The translations under genes and the position numbers were made by a program. Below, one piece after another: positions 54,669 through 64,000 of a DNA stretch of 64,000 bases (the stretch's first letter is position 1; each line of letters opens with the position of its first letter). This DNA is from Agelas oroides. Lineage: Eukaryota > Porifera > Demospongiae > Agelasida > Agelasidae. Where the stretch lies: positions 8,499,220 through 8,563,219 of the forward strand of contig OX422189.1 of assembly GCA_949130485.1 (NCBI GenBank), read 5' to 3'. The notes below the pieces were generated by a model, which did no database searches, was not told the origin of the DNA, and was given only the letters and a program-made list of their open reading frames with translations.

Positions 54669-57290
54669 TCACTTCACTTCAGTTCCAATTGGTTTTTCAC
54701 TCTGTTGATAGTATATGCTGCAACCTTTTGCAGCAGCAGTCATCTGAACATTTCGCTTTGGCTGGACTATCATTATAAATACTCTGGGACCAAATAGACT
54801 TATTAGAATCGCCAAGGCACTCAACTGAATGGTGAGCATAATAATAGTTTCTGCCATAGCAAAGTAAGATGGTATGAGAATTAACCACATTAGACCCATT
54901 GCAAATGCAACAGATTTCGATTCGTTGAAGTTCTGAGGAAACTGTACTGTCAACATGGCTAGTGCATTATTTGCAATAGTGACAGCAGCGAAATACACCG
55001 CTTGTAGAACTGCTAAGATGGTGCAAGGGGGGGTACACTGGATAATAAGCACTGGGAAGTTGTCTTGGTTGGTCTTGTTCTTCTGTAGAGTCTTTGACAC
55101 ACTCGGAGGGACAACTGATAGTGAAATCACAACCAATAACATTTGTATACCAACCAAAAGAAATGTGAACAAAATCTGATGTTGTGGAGCAATACACTTT
55201 GGCCTAGTAGAGATTTCACTCTTCATAAATATGCGAGCAATTCGGACCAGCTTCACAAGCAAAGCAGAGAGGATTAGTGAGAAGCAAAACCGTGAGCCAA
55301 TCCTTTGCAGACCACACACAGCTGGTGAAGGTTTTATGAGGAATACAGTTGTTAATAGATAACAAAGTATTATCCCAGTTAGAAGGAGTATCATCTGTTC
55401 TCGTCCTGATGACTTGACAATCGGTGTGTTCCAGAACCAAATGAAGACTGCACCAACAAATGCTGTTGCTAGTAATCCAATTATGGCTATGATCATCAGT
55501 ATTATAGCCCATGGATCAGATGGTTTCAAATAAGATTCCTCAATGTCTTGACACCCAGTGCTACCATTCACAGGACGATTGCCCCACATATGAACAGGAC
55601 ACATTTGACATTCTGTTGATGTGGTGGAGTTAGTGTAGTTGGGTCCAAGACAAGGACCACAGACAGCACAGCAAGAAGAGACGACCAGACGTTTGATGAA
55701 ACCTGGACTACATTTTTGGCAGTGTGATTCAAGTGGAACATCACCCCATGGACCAAACTGTAGTGTTTCGCTTGGGTGGAAACAGGGGCAATTTGTAGCT
55801 GTTGAATCCCAATGAGCTACTGGGACAAGTTGATATGTTTTGTTGCAATCCGAACATGGTTGTGTCTCTTGATAGTTAAGTACGTTGAATTTACCTTCAA
55901 CATTGCCAGACTCATCAAACTGTATAGCATTGCCAGTGGGACTAGTGAAGTTAACCTTATAGAGGTAGTTTGCTAACATTTCTCCACTTATCGTGTTGTT
56001 TTGTCCTCGACATGAGTGATTGTTTGGATGCCATACCACTGGTTTTGGACAGTTATCAATGATACTGTTGTGTATTGCATGCACTACACTGTAGACGGCA
56101 TCAATAACAAGTGGAACAAGTATAGACTGTTTATAATCAGGATGTGCTGTCATATTAATATTGCTACAGTTCTTACCAACGGAGCAGTCAAACTTCTGTT
56201 GGTAAAAATCCCTAAACCAAGGATTGCGAACATTAGACTCTACCAAAAGTTCAGAATAGTAACTTTCAAATGGTTTATCCAGCTTTGAGAAAGAAACAAC
56301 ACCCCACATTCCAGCTACTATCTCCTTATATTGGGAAGCAATATTCACGTTAGTCTCAACAGTCATCCATAGAAACTTCTTTTTGTCTTTACCTGCATCA
56401 TGGACATTTTTCAATTCCCTCATAAAGGGATCTGTGTGGTCAGATATGGTAAATAAAAGAACAACTTTGGCATGCGATGTCAATAGCTCATTGGCAATTT
56501 CATGGTACTCAGGTTGTGTAAAGTTATTGTATATTGGTTGAACAAAATCAAGACATATATCCCTTTCCTTAGCAAGTTGGCGGAAGTGAGTAGAGAGAGA
56601 TTCTCCAAACAGGCTGCGTGAGAAGATAATTGACACAAGATCCCATTCGTAATGTACTATGATGTCCACTATGGCTTGCACTAAGCTGTTAGTGGCGAGT
56701 TTAGTGCGAAAAAAATAACTGTAAGTGACACGATTGTTTAGTTTACTTGAGGATGAAGCATAGCTAATTTGAGGCATCTGAAAAACACGAAAGAAATTAG
56801 CTATAGGAATGGAAACAGCACTCTGCAGTGGTCCAATCACAGCCATGACAGCAGGCCATGTTTTGTCTGAGTTACCAAGAAAACTTTCCGAGCCTTTCAC
56901 CAGCACCATGTCAGCACTTTCATCGAGACCAATCTTCTCACTCTGACAAGTATCTCTGATATCATAGCCCAGTGTTATATTAGGGAGTAGATCAGGATCA
57001 CTGTTGATGGCATCTATGGCATATAGCATAGCTTCAAGTGTCTGTATACCTTGTTCTCTCACAGCATCTGTACACTGTCCACCATTAGAAGCAGGAATAG
57101 TGGAGTGAACCGGAAACAGTCCCCCGAGAATGATGTCTGCATTGCGATCCTGAAAACCACGTATCCTAGCACCATCATCAGCAGTGAGAACAGTGTCAGG
57201 AGGAGTACGATAGTGGAACTGGACTGCACAGGATGACAAGATGAAGAAATGAGTGAGAGAGATGAAGGCAGCAAGCTGTTTCAAAGCCAT
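54669..57290 (-). CDS. R8: mGluR-like class C GPCR (intact)
   Basis: Single-exon minus-strand frame of 873 residues; I choose ATG at 57290 (MALKQLAAFISLTHFF) because it begins the signal peptide and matches the + strand paralogs; upstream in-frame codons contain no ATG. Flytrap domain, NCD3G (CQKCSPGFIKRLVVSSCC, then CGPC, CQMC, C) and seven helices are complete. Helix 6-7 is shorter than in R1 and the tail ends IGTEVK. The flytrap sequence is more distant from R1-R6 and closest to R9. At the D318-equivalent site it has TVETNVN with no clear aspartate, and the Y236-equivalent is phenylalanine (SLFGES). Confidence 0.92.
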   Translation of the reverse strand: MALKQLAAFISLTHFFILSSCAVQFHYRTPPDTVLTADDGARIRGFQDRNADIILGGLFPVHSTIPASNGGQCTDAVREQGIQTLEAMLYAIDAINSDPDLLPNITLGYDIRDTCQSEKIGLDESADMVLVKGSESFLGNSDKTWPAVMAVIGPLQSAVSIPIANFFRVFQMPQISYASSSSKLNNRVTYSYFFRTKLATNSLVQAIVDIIVHYEWDLVSIIFSRSLFGESLSTHFRQLAKERDICLDFVQPIYNNFTQPEYHEIANELLTSHAKVVLLFTISDHTDPFMRELKNVHDAGKDKKKFLWMTVETNVNIASQYKEIVAGMWGVVSFSKLDKPFESYYSELLVESNVRNPWFRDFYQQKFDCSVGKNCSNINMTAHPDYKQSILVPLVIDAVYSVVHAIHNSIIDNCPKPVVWHPNNHSCRGQNNTISGEMLANYLYKVNFTSPTGNAIQFDESGNVEGKFNVLNYQETQPCSDCNKTYQLVPVAHWDSTATNCPCFHPSETLQFGPWGDVPLESHCQKCSPGFIKRLVVSSCCAVCGPCLGPNYTNSTTSTECQMCPVHMWGNRPVNGSTGCQDIEESYLKPSDPWAIILMIIAIIGLLATAFVGAVFIWFWNTPIVKSSGREQMILLLTGIILCYLLTTVFLIKPSPAVCGLQRIGSRFCFSLILSALLVKLVRIARIFMKSEISTRPKCIAPQHQILFTFLLVGIQMLLVVISLSVVPPSVSKTLQKNKTNQDNFPVLIIQCTPPCTILAVLQAVYFAAVTIANNALAMLTVQFPQNFNESKSVAFAMGLMWLILIPSYFAMAETIIMLTIQLSALAILISLFGPRVFIMIVQPKRNVQMTAAAKGCSIYYQQSEKPIGTEVK

Positions 57291-57480
57291 GTTGAAATCA
57301 ACTAGCTGATACACAACTACTACACTCTTTAAAGTTCTAGTATGTTAATGGCACATTGTTTACATTGTTAATGCTACATCTAGAAGTTGATGGCTACAGG
57401 TTTGTGTCATCCACAAATATTTCGTTAAGGACTTTGACACTCAGTTTGATTGCTGTCTGTTGTTTTAGTGTAATGCACTA
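57291..57480 (-). promoter_or_regulatory. Conserved 5' flank of R8 (class B)
   Basis: Nearly identical to the R9 flank over about 190 bp. On the minus strand it contains GTGCCATTAACATACTAG about 50 bp before the ATG, the motif also found before R4. Confidence 0.5.
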
Positions 57481-58175
57481 TAAAAGGTCTCCTGATGTTT
57501 CACTCTAATGTCCAATTGGATGTTAATGGGACACAGTTTATGGATGTTTACGAGCTTTAGCAGACCTTGTCTAGTTTCATCCCATGCAGGCTTCCCACCA
57601 AGTGAAGTGAATGCACCAAACATCCTAATTCAACAAAAACCTGAATGAATTTGTACTTGTTCACCAAGTTTCATGTTTAGCAGTGCATTTGTAGTTGTTA
57701 TTGTTTGATCGATCCATTACACCCCACTGCATCTAGCTACAGTAGGAGTACACTTATCCAAACAAGATCTCACTAGCCAGACTGAGGGGGGCACACTTGC
57801 AGACTAGGAGAGGATGTGGAGATGTTCACATGACGGACTTTCTTAGGAAATTGTATCTTTGCATGCATTGGCTGGAGAGAAGACAAACATGCACAGTCTG
57901 ATAAGCATTTTAGGGTCTGAAAAAGATCAGCATAGATTGGTCAAAATGTTGCATATCAGTGATGTGTTAATTAGTCTAACCAACAATACTTGGCATTTTA
58001 TAACCATAATTATATTATACATATCTCCAAATTTCAACACACAAACTGAAACTCAGCTACAACTAAATGCACACTTGGCTAAATAAGGTTATTAACAGTG
58101 CAAAGTCATTCTAAACTGAACCAGCTAGCTACTAAAATTCCAAATACACAGTCATGTGGTGATATCTCAAATTAG
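57481..58175. other. Spacer between R8 and R9
   Basis: No gene. One further class B motif on the minus strand at about 57519-57544. Confidence 0.5.
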
Positions 58176-60866
58176 CTACGAGTCTTGTGTTTTCGCTTGT
58201 TCAATTTCCAATTGCATTTCACTCGGTTGTGCAGTTATTTGTGTCTTTGTTTCATGATGTATGGTGGAATTTATTGCAGTAGGGGAGTCTTGAACATTTC
58301 GCTGTGGCCAGACTATCATTATTAAAACTCTTGGACCAAACAAACACAACAGAACAGCCAGTGCACTCAGCTGAATGGTGAAGGAAATGACTCCTCTATG
58401 GATGTTGCTGTCGGCTGTAGCAATGTAAGATGGTATGAAGAAGAGTATCCATATTAGACTCAATGCAAATGTAGAGAACGCAACGTATTTTGCTTCTTTG
58501 AAGTTCTGAGGGAATTGTATTGTCAAAATGGCTAGTGCGTTACTGGCGATAGTGAGAGCAGTGAAGTACACCATTTGTACAACCACTAAGGCAATGTGAG
58601 GGGAGGTACACTGGATAATAAGCACTGGGAAATCGTCTTGGTTGGTTGTATTCTTCTGTAGAGTCTTTGACAAACTCGGAGGGACAACTGATAGTGAAAT
58701 CACAACCAATAACATATTTGTTCCAATCAAAAGAAATGTGAACAAAATCTGATGTTCTGGAGCAATACACTTGGGCCTAACAGGAGAGATTTTTCCTTGC
58801 ATGAAGATACGAGTAATTCGAACCAATTTCACAAACAAAGCACAGAGTATCAGCGAGATGCAAAACCATGAGCCTATCCTTTGAAGACCGCACACAGCTG
58901 GTGAAGGTTTTATGAGGAATGCAATCGTTACGAGGAAGCAAAGTGTTATTCCAGTTAGAAGGAGTGTCATCTGTTCTCGTCCTGATGACTTGACAATTGG
59001 TGTGTTCCAGAACCAAATAAAGACTCCAACCACAAATGCTGTTGCGAGTAATCCAATTATGGCTATGATCATCAGTATTATAGCCCATGGATCAGATGGT
59101 TTCAAATAGGATTCCTTGATATCTACACAGTCAGTACTACCATTTACAGGACGATTGCCCCACATATGAACAGGACACATTTGACATTCTGTTGACGTGG
59201 TGGAGTTAGTGTAGTTGGGTCCAAGACAAGGACCACAGACAGCACAGCAAGAAGAGATGACTAGACGTTTGATAAAACCTGGACTACATTTTTGGCAGTG
59301 TGATTTAAGTGGAACATCACCCCATGGACCAAACTGTGGTGTTTCGCTTGGGTGGAAACAGGGGCAATTTGTAGCTGTTGAATTCCAATGAGCAACTGAG
59401 ACAAGTTGATATGTTGTGTTACAATCCAAACATGCTTGCACCACTTGATAGTTAAGTACGTTGAATTTACCCTCAACATTGCCAGACTCATCAAACTGTA
59501 TAGCATTGCCAGTGGGACTAGTGAAGTTAACATTATAGAGGTAGTTTGCTAACATTTCTCCACTTATTGTGTTGCTTTGTCCTCGACATGTGTGATTGTT
59601 TGGATGCCATACCACTGGTTGTGGACAGTTATCCATGATACTGTTGTGTATTGCATGCGCTACACTGTAGACAGCATCAATAACAAGTGGAACAAATATA
59701 GACTGTTTATAATCAGGATGTGCTGTCATATTAATATTGCTACAGTTCTTACCAACGGAGCAGTCAAACTTCTGTTGGTAAAAATCCCTAAACCAAGGAT
59801 TGCGAACATTAGACTCTACCAAAAGTTCAGAATAGTAACTTTCAAATGATTTATCCAGCTTTGAGAAAGAAACAACACCCCACATTCCAGCTACTATCTC
59901 CTTAAATTTGGAAACAGTTTTCACGTTAGTCTCAACAGTCATCCATAGAAACTTTTTTTTGTCTTTACCTGCATCATGGACATTTTTCAATTCCCTCATA
60001 AAGGGATCCGTGTGGTCAGTTACGGTAAATAAAAGAACAACTTTGGCATGCGATGTCATTAGCTCCTTGACAATGTCATGGTACTCAGGTTGTGTAAAGT
60101 TATTGTGTATTGGTTGAACAAAATCAAGACATATATCCCTTTCCTTAGCAAGTTGATGGAAGTGAGTAGAGAGAGATTCTCCATACAGGCTGCGTGAGAA
60201 GATAACTGACACAAGATCCCATTCGTAATGTACTATGATGTCCACTATGGCTTGCACTAAGCTGTTAGTGGGGAGTTTAGTGCGAAAAAAATAACTGTAA
60301 GTGACACGATTGTTTAGTGTACTCGAAGATGAAGCATAGCTAATTTGAGGCACCTGAAAAACACGAAAGAAACTAGCTATTGGAATGGAAACTCCACTCC
60401 GCATTGGTCCAATCACAGCCATGACAGCAGGCAGTGTTTTGTCTGAGTTTCCAGGGCAACTTTCCAAATCATTTGCCAGCACCATGTCAGCACTTTCATC
60501 GAGACCAATTTTCTCACTCTGACAAGTATCTCTGATATCATAGCCCAGTGTTATATTAGGGAGTAGATCAGGATCACTGTTGATAGCATCTATAGCATAC
60601 AGCATGGCTTCAAGTGTCTCAATACCTTGGTCCCATATAGCATCTGTACACTGTCCACCATTAGAAGCAGGAATAGTGGAGTGAACCGGAAACAGTCCCC
60701 CGAGAATGATGTCTGCATTGCGATCCTGAAAACCACGTATCCTAGCACCATCATCTGCAGTGAGGACAGTTTCAGGTGGAGTGTGATAGTGGAACTGGAC
60801 TGCACAGGATGACAAGATGAAGAAATGAGTGAGAGAGATGAAGGCAGCAAGCTGTTTCCAAGCCAT
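58176..60866 (-). CDS. R9: mGluR-like class C GPCR (intact)
   Basis: Single-exon minus-strand frame of 896 residues from ATG 60866 (MAWKQLAAFISLTHFF). All domains are present: signal peptide, flytrap, nine-cysteine domain, seven helices. Unlike the others it has a longer and unrelated tail (QDSPTAINS ... EQAKTQDS), which could change intracellular partners. A tyrosine stands at the Y236-equivalent site (SLYGES), but the D318-equivalent is not aspartate. The flytrap half resembles R8, while the helices resemble R2/R3, again suggesting conversion. Confidence 0.92.
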   Translation of the reverse strand: MAWKQLAAFISLTHFFILSSCAVQFHYHTPPETVLTADDGARIRGFQDRNADIILGGLFPVHSTIPASNGGQCTDAIWDQGIETLEAMLYAIDAINSDPDLLPNITLGYDIRDTCQSEKIGLDESADMVLANDLESCPGNSDKTLPAVMAVIGPMRSGVSIPIASFFRVFQVPQISYASSSSTLNNRVTYSYFFRTKLPTNSLVQAIVDIIVHYEWDLVSVIFSRSLYGESLSTHFHQLAKERDICLDFVQPIHNNFTQPEYHDIVKELMTSHAKVVLLFTVTDHTDPFMRELKNVHDAGKDKKKFLWMTVETNVKTVSKFKEIVAGMWGVVSFSKLDKSFESYYSELLVESNVRNPWFRDFYQQKFDCSVGKNCSNINMTAHPDYKQSIFVPLVIDAVYSVAHAIHNSIMDNCPQPVVWHPNNHTCRGQSNTISGEMLANYLYNVNFTSPTGNAIQFDESGNVEGKFNVLNYQVVQACLDCNTTYQLVSVAHWNSTATNCPCFHPSETPQFGPWGDVPLKSHCQKCSPGFIKRLVISSCCAVCGPCLGPNYTNSTTSTECQMCPVHMWGNRPVNGSTDCVDIKESYLKPSDPWAIILMIIAIIGLLATAFVVGVFIWFWNTPIVKSSGREQMTLLLTGITLCFLVTIAFLIKPSPAVCGLQRIGSWFCISLILCALFVKLVRITRIFMQGKISPVRPKCIAPEHQILFTFLLIGTNMLLVVISLSVVPPSLSKTLQKNTTNQDDFPVLIIQCTSPHIALVVVQMVYFTALTIASNALAILTIQFPQNFKEAKYVAFSTFALSLIWILFFIPSYIATADSNIHRGVISFTIQLSALAVLLCLFGPRVLIMIVWPQRNVQDSPTAINSTIHHETKTQITAQPSEMQLEIEQAKTQDS

Positions 60867-61075
60867 GTTGAAGTCAATTAGCTGATACACAACTGCTAAA
60901 CTCCAGAGTCCTAAAGTTCTAGTATGTTAATGGCACATTGTTTACATTGTTAATGCTACGTCTAGAAGTTGATGGCTGCAGGTTTGTGTCATCCACAAAT
61001 ATTTCGTTAAGGACTTTGACACTCAGTTTGATTGCTGTATGTTGTTTTAGAGTAATGCACTCTAAAAGGTCTCCT
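60867..61075 (-). promoter_or_regulatory. Conserved 5' flank of R9 (class B)
   Basis: Matches the R8 flank, including GTGCCATTAACATACTAG on the minus strand, here about 60 bp before the ATG. Confidence 0.5.
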
Positions 61076-61690
61076 GATGTTTATGTTATGATCACACCAT
61101 GTACTAAGCTTCCTGTGTTATTCCAGCCATACCTGCTATAGGTCATGTATATGACATTTCGATACCTGACAGTTTCATGTATACCTGCTATAGGTCATGT
61201 ATATGACATTTCTAGGCATGGTACCTGACATTTATTGATAGTAGTTGACATTTTGCAGCATGTACCTAGTAAGGTACCTGACATTGATTGTAGCTGGTAT
61301 TGTACCTATAGGTAAGATACCTATCATTTCCATGTTAGTACTTTTCCTGGCCGAATTTTTTTGTAGCTAATTTAATCCTCTTGTTGAATAATGCTAATTG
61401 AATCCTAGACCACCGAGGCCTTCAATTTAGTATGTTATGGTGATTTAGTGAAGTGTGTGACTAGCTGCAAGCAGGTGTTAATATTGTGGAATGTCCTCAA
61501 ACGTCTTCATATGATACATTATCTACTTCCATTACACTACTCATCTATGGATGCATGAGAGAAAGTGCAACATAGACATAAAACAGATACACTCAGTGGT
61601 TCGAAACACCTTTACAGAGTCTAAGGCACATCACTAGATTACAGTGTACTAACAACAGTCAAATATACTTTTCCCCTTTTATTCATGTAC
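61076..61690. other. Spacer with a short tandem duplication
   Basis: No gene. ACCTGCTATAGGTCATGTAT and the following ten bases occur at 61131 and again at 61181. 61605-61638 is an inverted match to 17814-17847. Confidence 0.6.
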
Positions 61691-61734
61691 AGCTAGCCTC
61701 ATTTCCAGGCATACTGGAAGTGATCAAAGACCTG

Positions 61735-63868
61735 GGAAGGAGGCAGCAAGGGCCTGGAAAGGAGGCAGAAAAGGCCTGGGAAGGAGGTAGCAAAGGCCTG
61801 GGATGGAGGCAGCAAAGGCCTAGCTGGAAAGGAGGCAGCAAAGACCTGGGAAGGAGGCAGCAAGGCCTGGGAAGGAAGCAACATAGGCCTGGGAAGGGGG
61901 TAGCAAAGACCTGGGAAGGAGGCAGCAAAGGCCTGGGAAGGAGGTAGCAAAGGCCTGGGAAGGAGGCAGCAAAGGCCTAGCTGGAAAGGAGGCAGCAAAG
62001 ACCTGGGAAGGAGGCAGCAAGGCCTGGGAAGGAAGCAACAAAGGCCTGGGAAGGGGGTAGCAAAGACCTGGGAAGGAGGCAGCAAAGGCCAGGGAAGGAG
62101 GCAGCAAAGGCCTGGGAAGGAGGCAGCAAAGGCCTGGGAAGGAGGTAGCAAAGGCCTGGGAAGGAGGCAGCAAAGGCCTAGCTGGAAAGGAGGCAGCAAA
62201 GACCTGGGAAGGAGGCAGCAAGGCCTGGGAAGGAAGCAACAAAGGCCTGGGAAGGGGGTAGCAAAGACCTGGGAAGGAGGCAGCAAAGGCCAGGGAAGGA
62301 GGCAGCAAAGGCCAGGGAAGGAGGCAGCAAAGGCCAGGGAAGGAGGCAGCAAAGGCCTGGGAAGGAGGTAGCAAAGGCCTGGGAAGGAGGCAGCAAAGGC
62401 CTAGCTGGAAAGGAGGCAGCAAAGACCTGGGAAGGAGGCAGCAAGGCCTGGGAAGGAAGCAACAAAGGCCTGGGAAGGGGGTAGCAAAGGCCTGGGAAGG
62501 AGGAAGCAAAGGCCTGGGAAGGAGGCAGCAAAGGCCTGGGAAGGAGGCAGAAAAGGCCTGGGAAGGAGGCAGCAAAGGCCTAGCTGGAAAGGAGGCAGCA
62601 AAGACCTGGGAAGGAGGCAGCAAGGCCTGGGAAGGAAGCAGCAAAGGCCTGGGAAGGAGGCAGAAAAGGCCTGGGAAGGAGGTAGCAAAGGCCTGGGAAG
62701 GAGGCAGCAAAGGCCTAGCTGGAAAGGAGGCAACAAAGACCTGGGAAGGAGGCAGCAAGGCCTGGGAAGGAAGCAACAAAGGCCTGGGAAGGGGGTAGCA
62801 AAGGCCTGGGAAGGAGGAAGCAAAGGCCTGGGAAGGAGGCAGCAAAGGCCTGGGAAGGAGGCAGCAAAGGCCTAGCTGGAAAGGAGGCAGCAAAGACCTG
62901 GGAAGGAGGCAGCAAGGTCTGGGAAGGAAGCAGCAAAGGCCTGGGAAGGGGGTAGCAAAGGCCTGGGAAGGAGGCAGCAAAGGCCTGGGAAGGAGGCAGC
63001 AAAGGCCAGGGAAGGAGGCAGCAAAGGCCAGGGAAGGAGGCAGCAAAGGCCTGGGAAGGAGGTAGCAAAGGCCTGGGAAGGAGGCAGCAAAGGCCTAGCT
63101 GGAAAGGAGGCAGCAAAGACCTGGGAAGGAGGCAGCAAGGCTTTGGAAGGAAGCAGGAAAGGCCTGGGAAGGGGGTAGCAAAGGCCTGGGAAGAAGGCAG
63201 CAAAGGCCTAGCTGGGAAGGAGGCAACAAAGGCCTGGGAAGGAGGTTGCAAAAGCCTGGGAAGGAGAAAGCAAAGGCCTTGGAAGGAGGTAGCAAAGGCC
63301 TGGGAAGGAGGCAGCAAAGGCCTACGTAGCTGGGAAGGAGGCAGCAAAGACCTGGGAAGGAGGCAGCAAGGCCTGGGAAGGAAGCAACAAAGGCCTGGGA
63401 AGGGGGTAGCAAAGGCCTGGGAAGGAGGAAGCAAAGGCCTGGGAAGGAGGCAGCAAGGCCTGGGAAGGAAGCAACAAAGGCCTGGGAAGGGGGTAGCAAA
63501 GGCCTGGGAAGGAGGAAGCAAAGGCCTGGGAAGGAGGTAGCAAAAGCCTGGGAAGGAGGCAGCAAAAGGAGGCAGCAAAGGCCTAGCTGGAAAGGAGGCA
63601 GCAAAGACCTGGGAAGGAGGCAGCAAGGCCTGGGAAGGAAGCAGCAAAGGCCTGGGGAGGGGGTAGCAAAGGCCTGGGAAGGAGGCAGCAAAGGCCTGGG
63701 AAGGAGGCAACAAAGGCCTGGGAAGGAGGTAGCAAAAGCCTGGGAAGGAGGCAGCAAAGGCCTGGCAAGGGGGGAGCAAAGGCCTAGCTGGGAAGGGGGC
63801 AGCAAAGGCCTGGGAAGGGGGCAGCAAAGGCCTGGGAAGGCGGCAGCAAAGGCCTGGGAAGCGGGCTG
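61735..63868. repeat. 21-bp minisatellite with higher-order repeats (about 2.1 kb)
   Basis: About one hundred copies of AAGGCCTGGGAAGGAGGCAG plus one base. A longer composite block is marked by CCTAGCTGG, which recurs near 61819, 61976, 62177, 62399, 62579, 62713, 62871, 63093, 63207, 63323 (as CCTACGTAGCTGG), 63582 and 63782, a spacing of roughly 115-260 bp. Long minus-strand frames (LLPPSQAFAASFPGLC-type) result from the period being a multiple of three and are not treated as genes. Confidence 0.95.
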
Positions 63869-63869
63869 T

Positions 63870-64000
63870 CTTATACCGTGGTGTTCATGATAATCTTATT
63901 GGACGATCAATCTACTAGGTAACCTACAAAGCTACTGTACGTGTTTCTACTCTACCATAGCATAATGGTACACACCATTGTGTTGTCGTTGGAGGTACCT
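63870..64000. other. Unique sequence after the minisatellite
   Basis: Nothing recognised in the last 130 bases. Confidence 0.5.

Noticed and set aside
20722-60866. GABA-B receptor assignment
   Set aside because: GABA-B receptors lack the nine-cysteine domain; all intact copies here have it, with mGluR-type helix 1-2 loop and FNESK motif.
61699-63827. Long minus-strand open frames of up to 408 codons with Pro/Phe/Ala/Leu repeats
   Set aside because: They are produced by a 21-bp minisatellite whose period is a multiple of three; several frames are open at once and none has a start context or unique sequence.

Overview
The window looks like nuclear DNA of an early-branching animal, most likely a demosponge. 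I infer this from short GT-AG introns, sponge/cnidarian-type collagen-like membrane proteins, a lineage-specific expansion of intronless class C GPCRs, and dense small transposon remnants. The phylum is an inference; no species can be named from sequence alone.

Layout. 1-3.9 kb: the last eleven coding exons of tripeptidyl-peptidase II (TPP2, + strand), with a glycine-rich linker and an intronic 30-bp minisatellite. 5.6-7.3 kb: a membrane-anchored collagen-like gene that is intact except for one in-frame TGA. 8.2-9.6 kb and 12.0-14.1 kb: two decayed CR1/Jockey-like LINEs. Between them lie a compact three-exon PLAC8-family gene (10.1-10.6 kb), two small MITEs and a perfect 121-bp inverted repeat. 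14-19 kb: repeat-rich, with a tRNA-like SINE and a 584-bp DNA transposon. 19-61 kb: an array of nine metabotropic-glutamate-receptor-like (class C GPCR) loci mixed with collagen-like gene copies. 61.7-63.9 kb: a 21-bp minisatellite with higher-order structure.

Receptor array. Seven loci are on + (R1 20722, R2 25479, R3 29810, R4 34497, R5 43289, R6 48049, R7 fragment 52348) and two on - (R8 57290, R9 60866). R1, R2, R5, R8 and R9 are intact single-exon ORFs of 873-896 residues: signal peptide, Venus-flytrap domain, nine-cysteine domain (NCD3G), seven-helix domain and short tail. R3 and R6 each carry one nonsense codon, R4 has three indels and R7 is a C-terminal stub. About 7 kb holding the end of R1, all of R2 and its 3' flank recurs at an offset of 22,570 bp as the end of R5, R6 and its flank, almost without change. 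Receptors and collagen-like genes appear to duplicate together (collagen copy + R1-R2-R3; collagen copies + R5-R6-R7).

Interpretation. The receptors keep much of the amino-acid-binding architecture of mGluRs but lack the two basic residues that hold the glutamate side chain. Residues equivalent to mGluR1 Y236 and D318 differ between paralogs. The simplest reading is a birth-and-death family of amino-acid or other small-ligand receptors, possibly chemosensory, diversifying by tandem duplication and gene conversion. Two upstream-sequence classes precede the receptor genes. Function, ligand and expression are inference.
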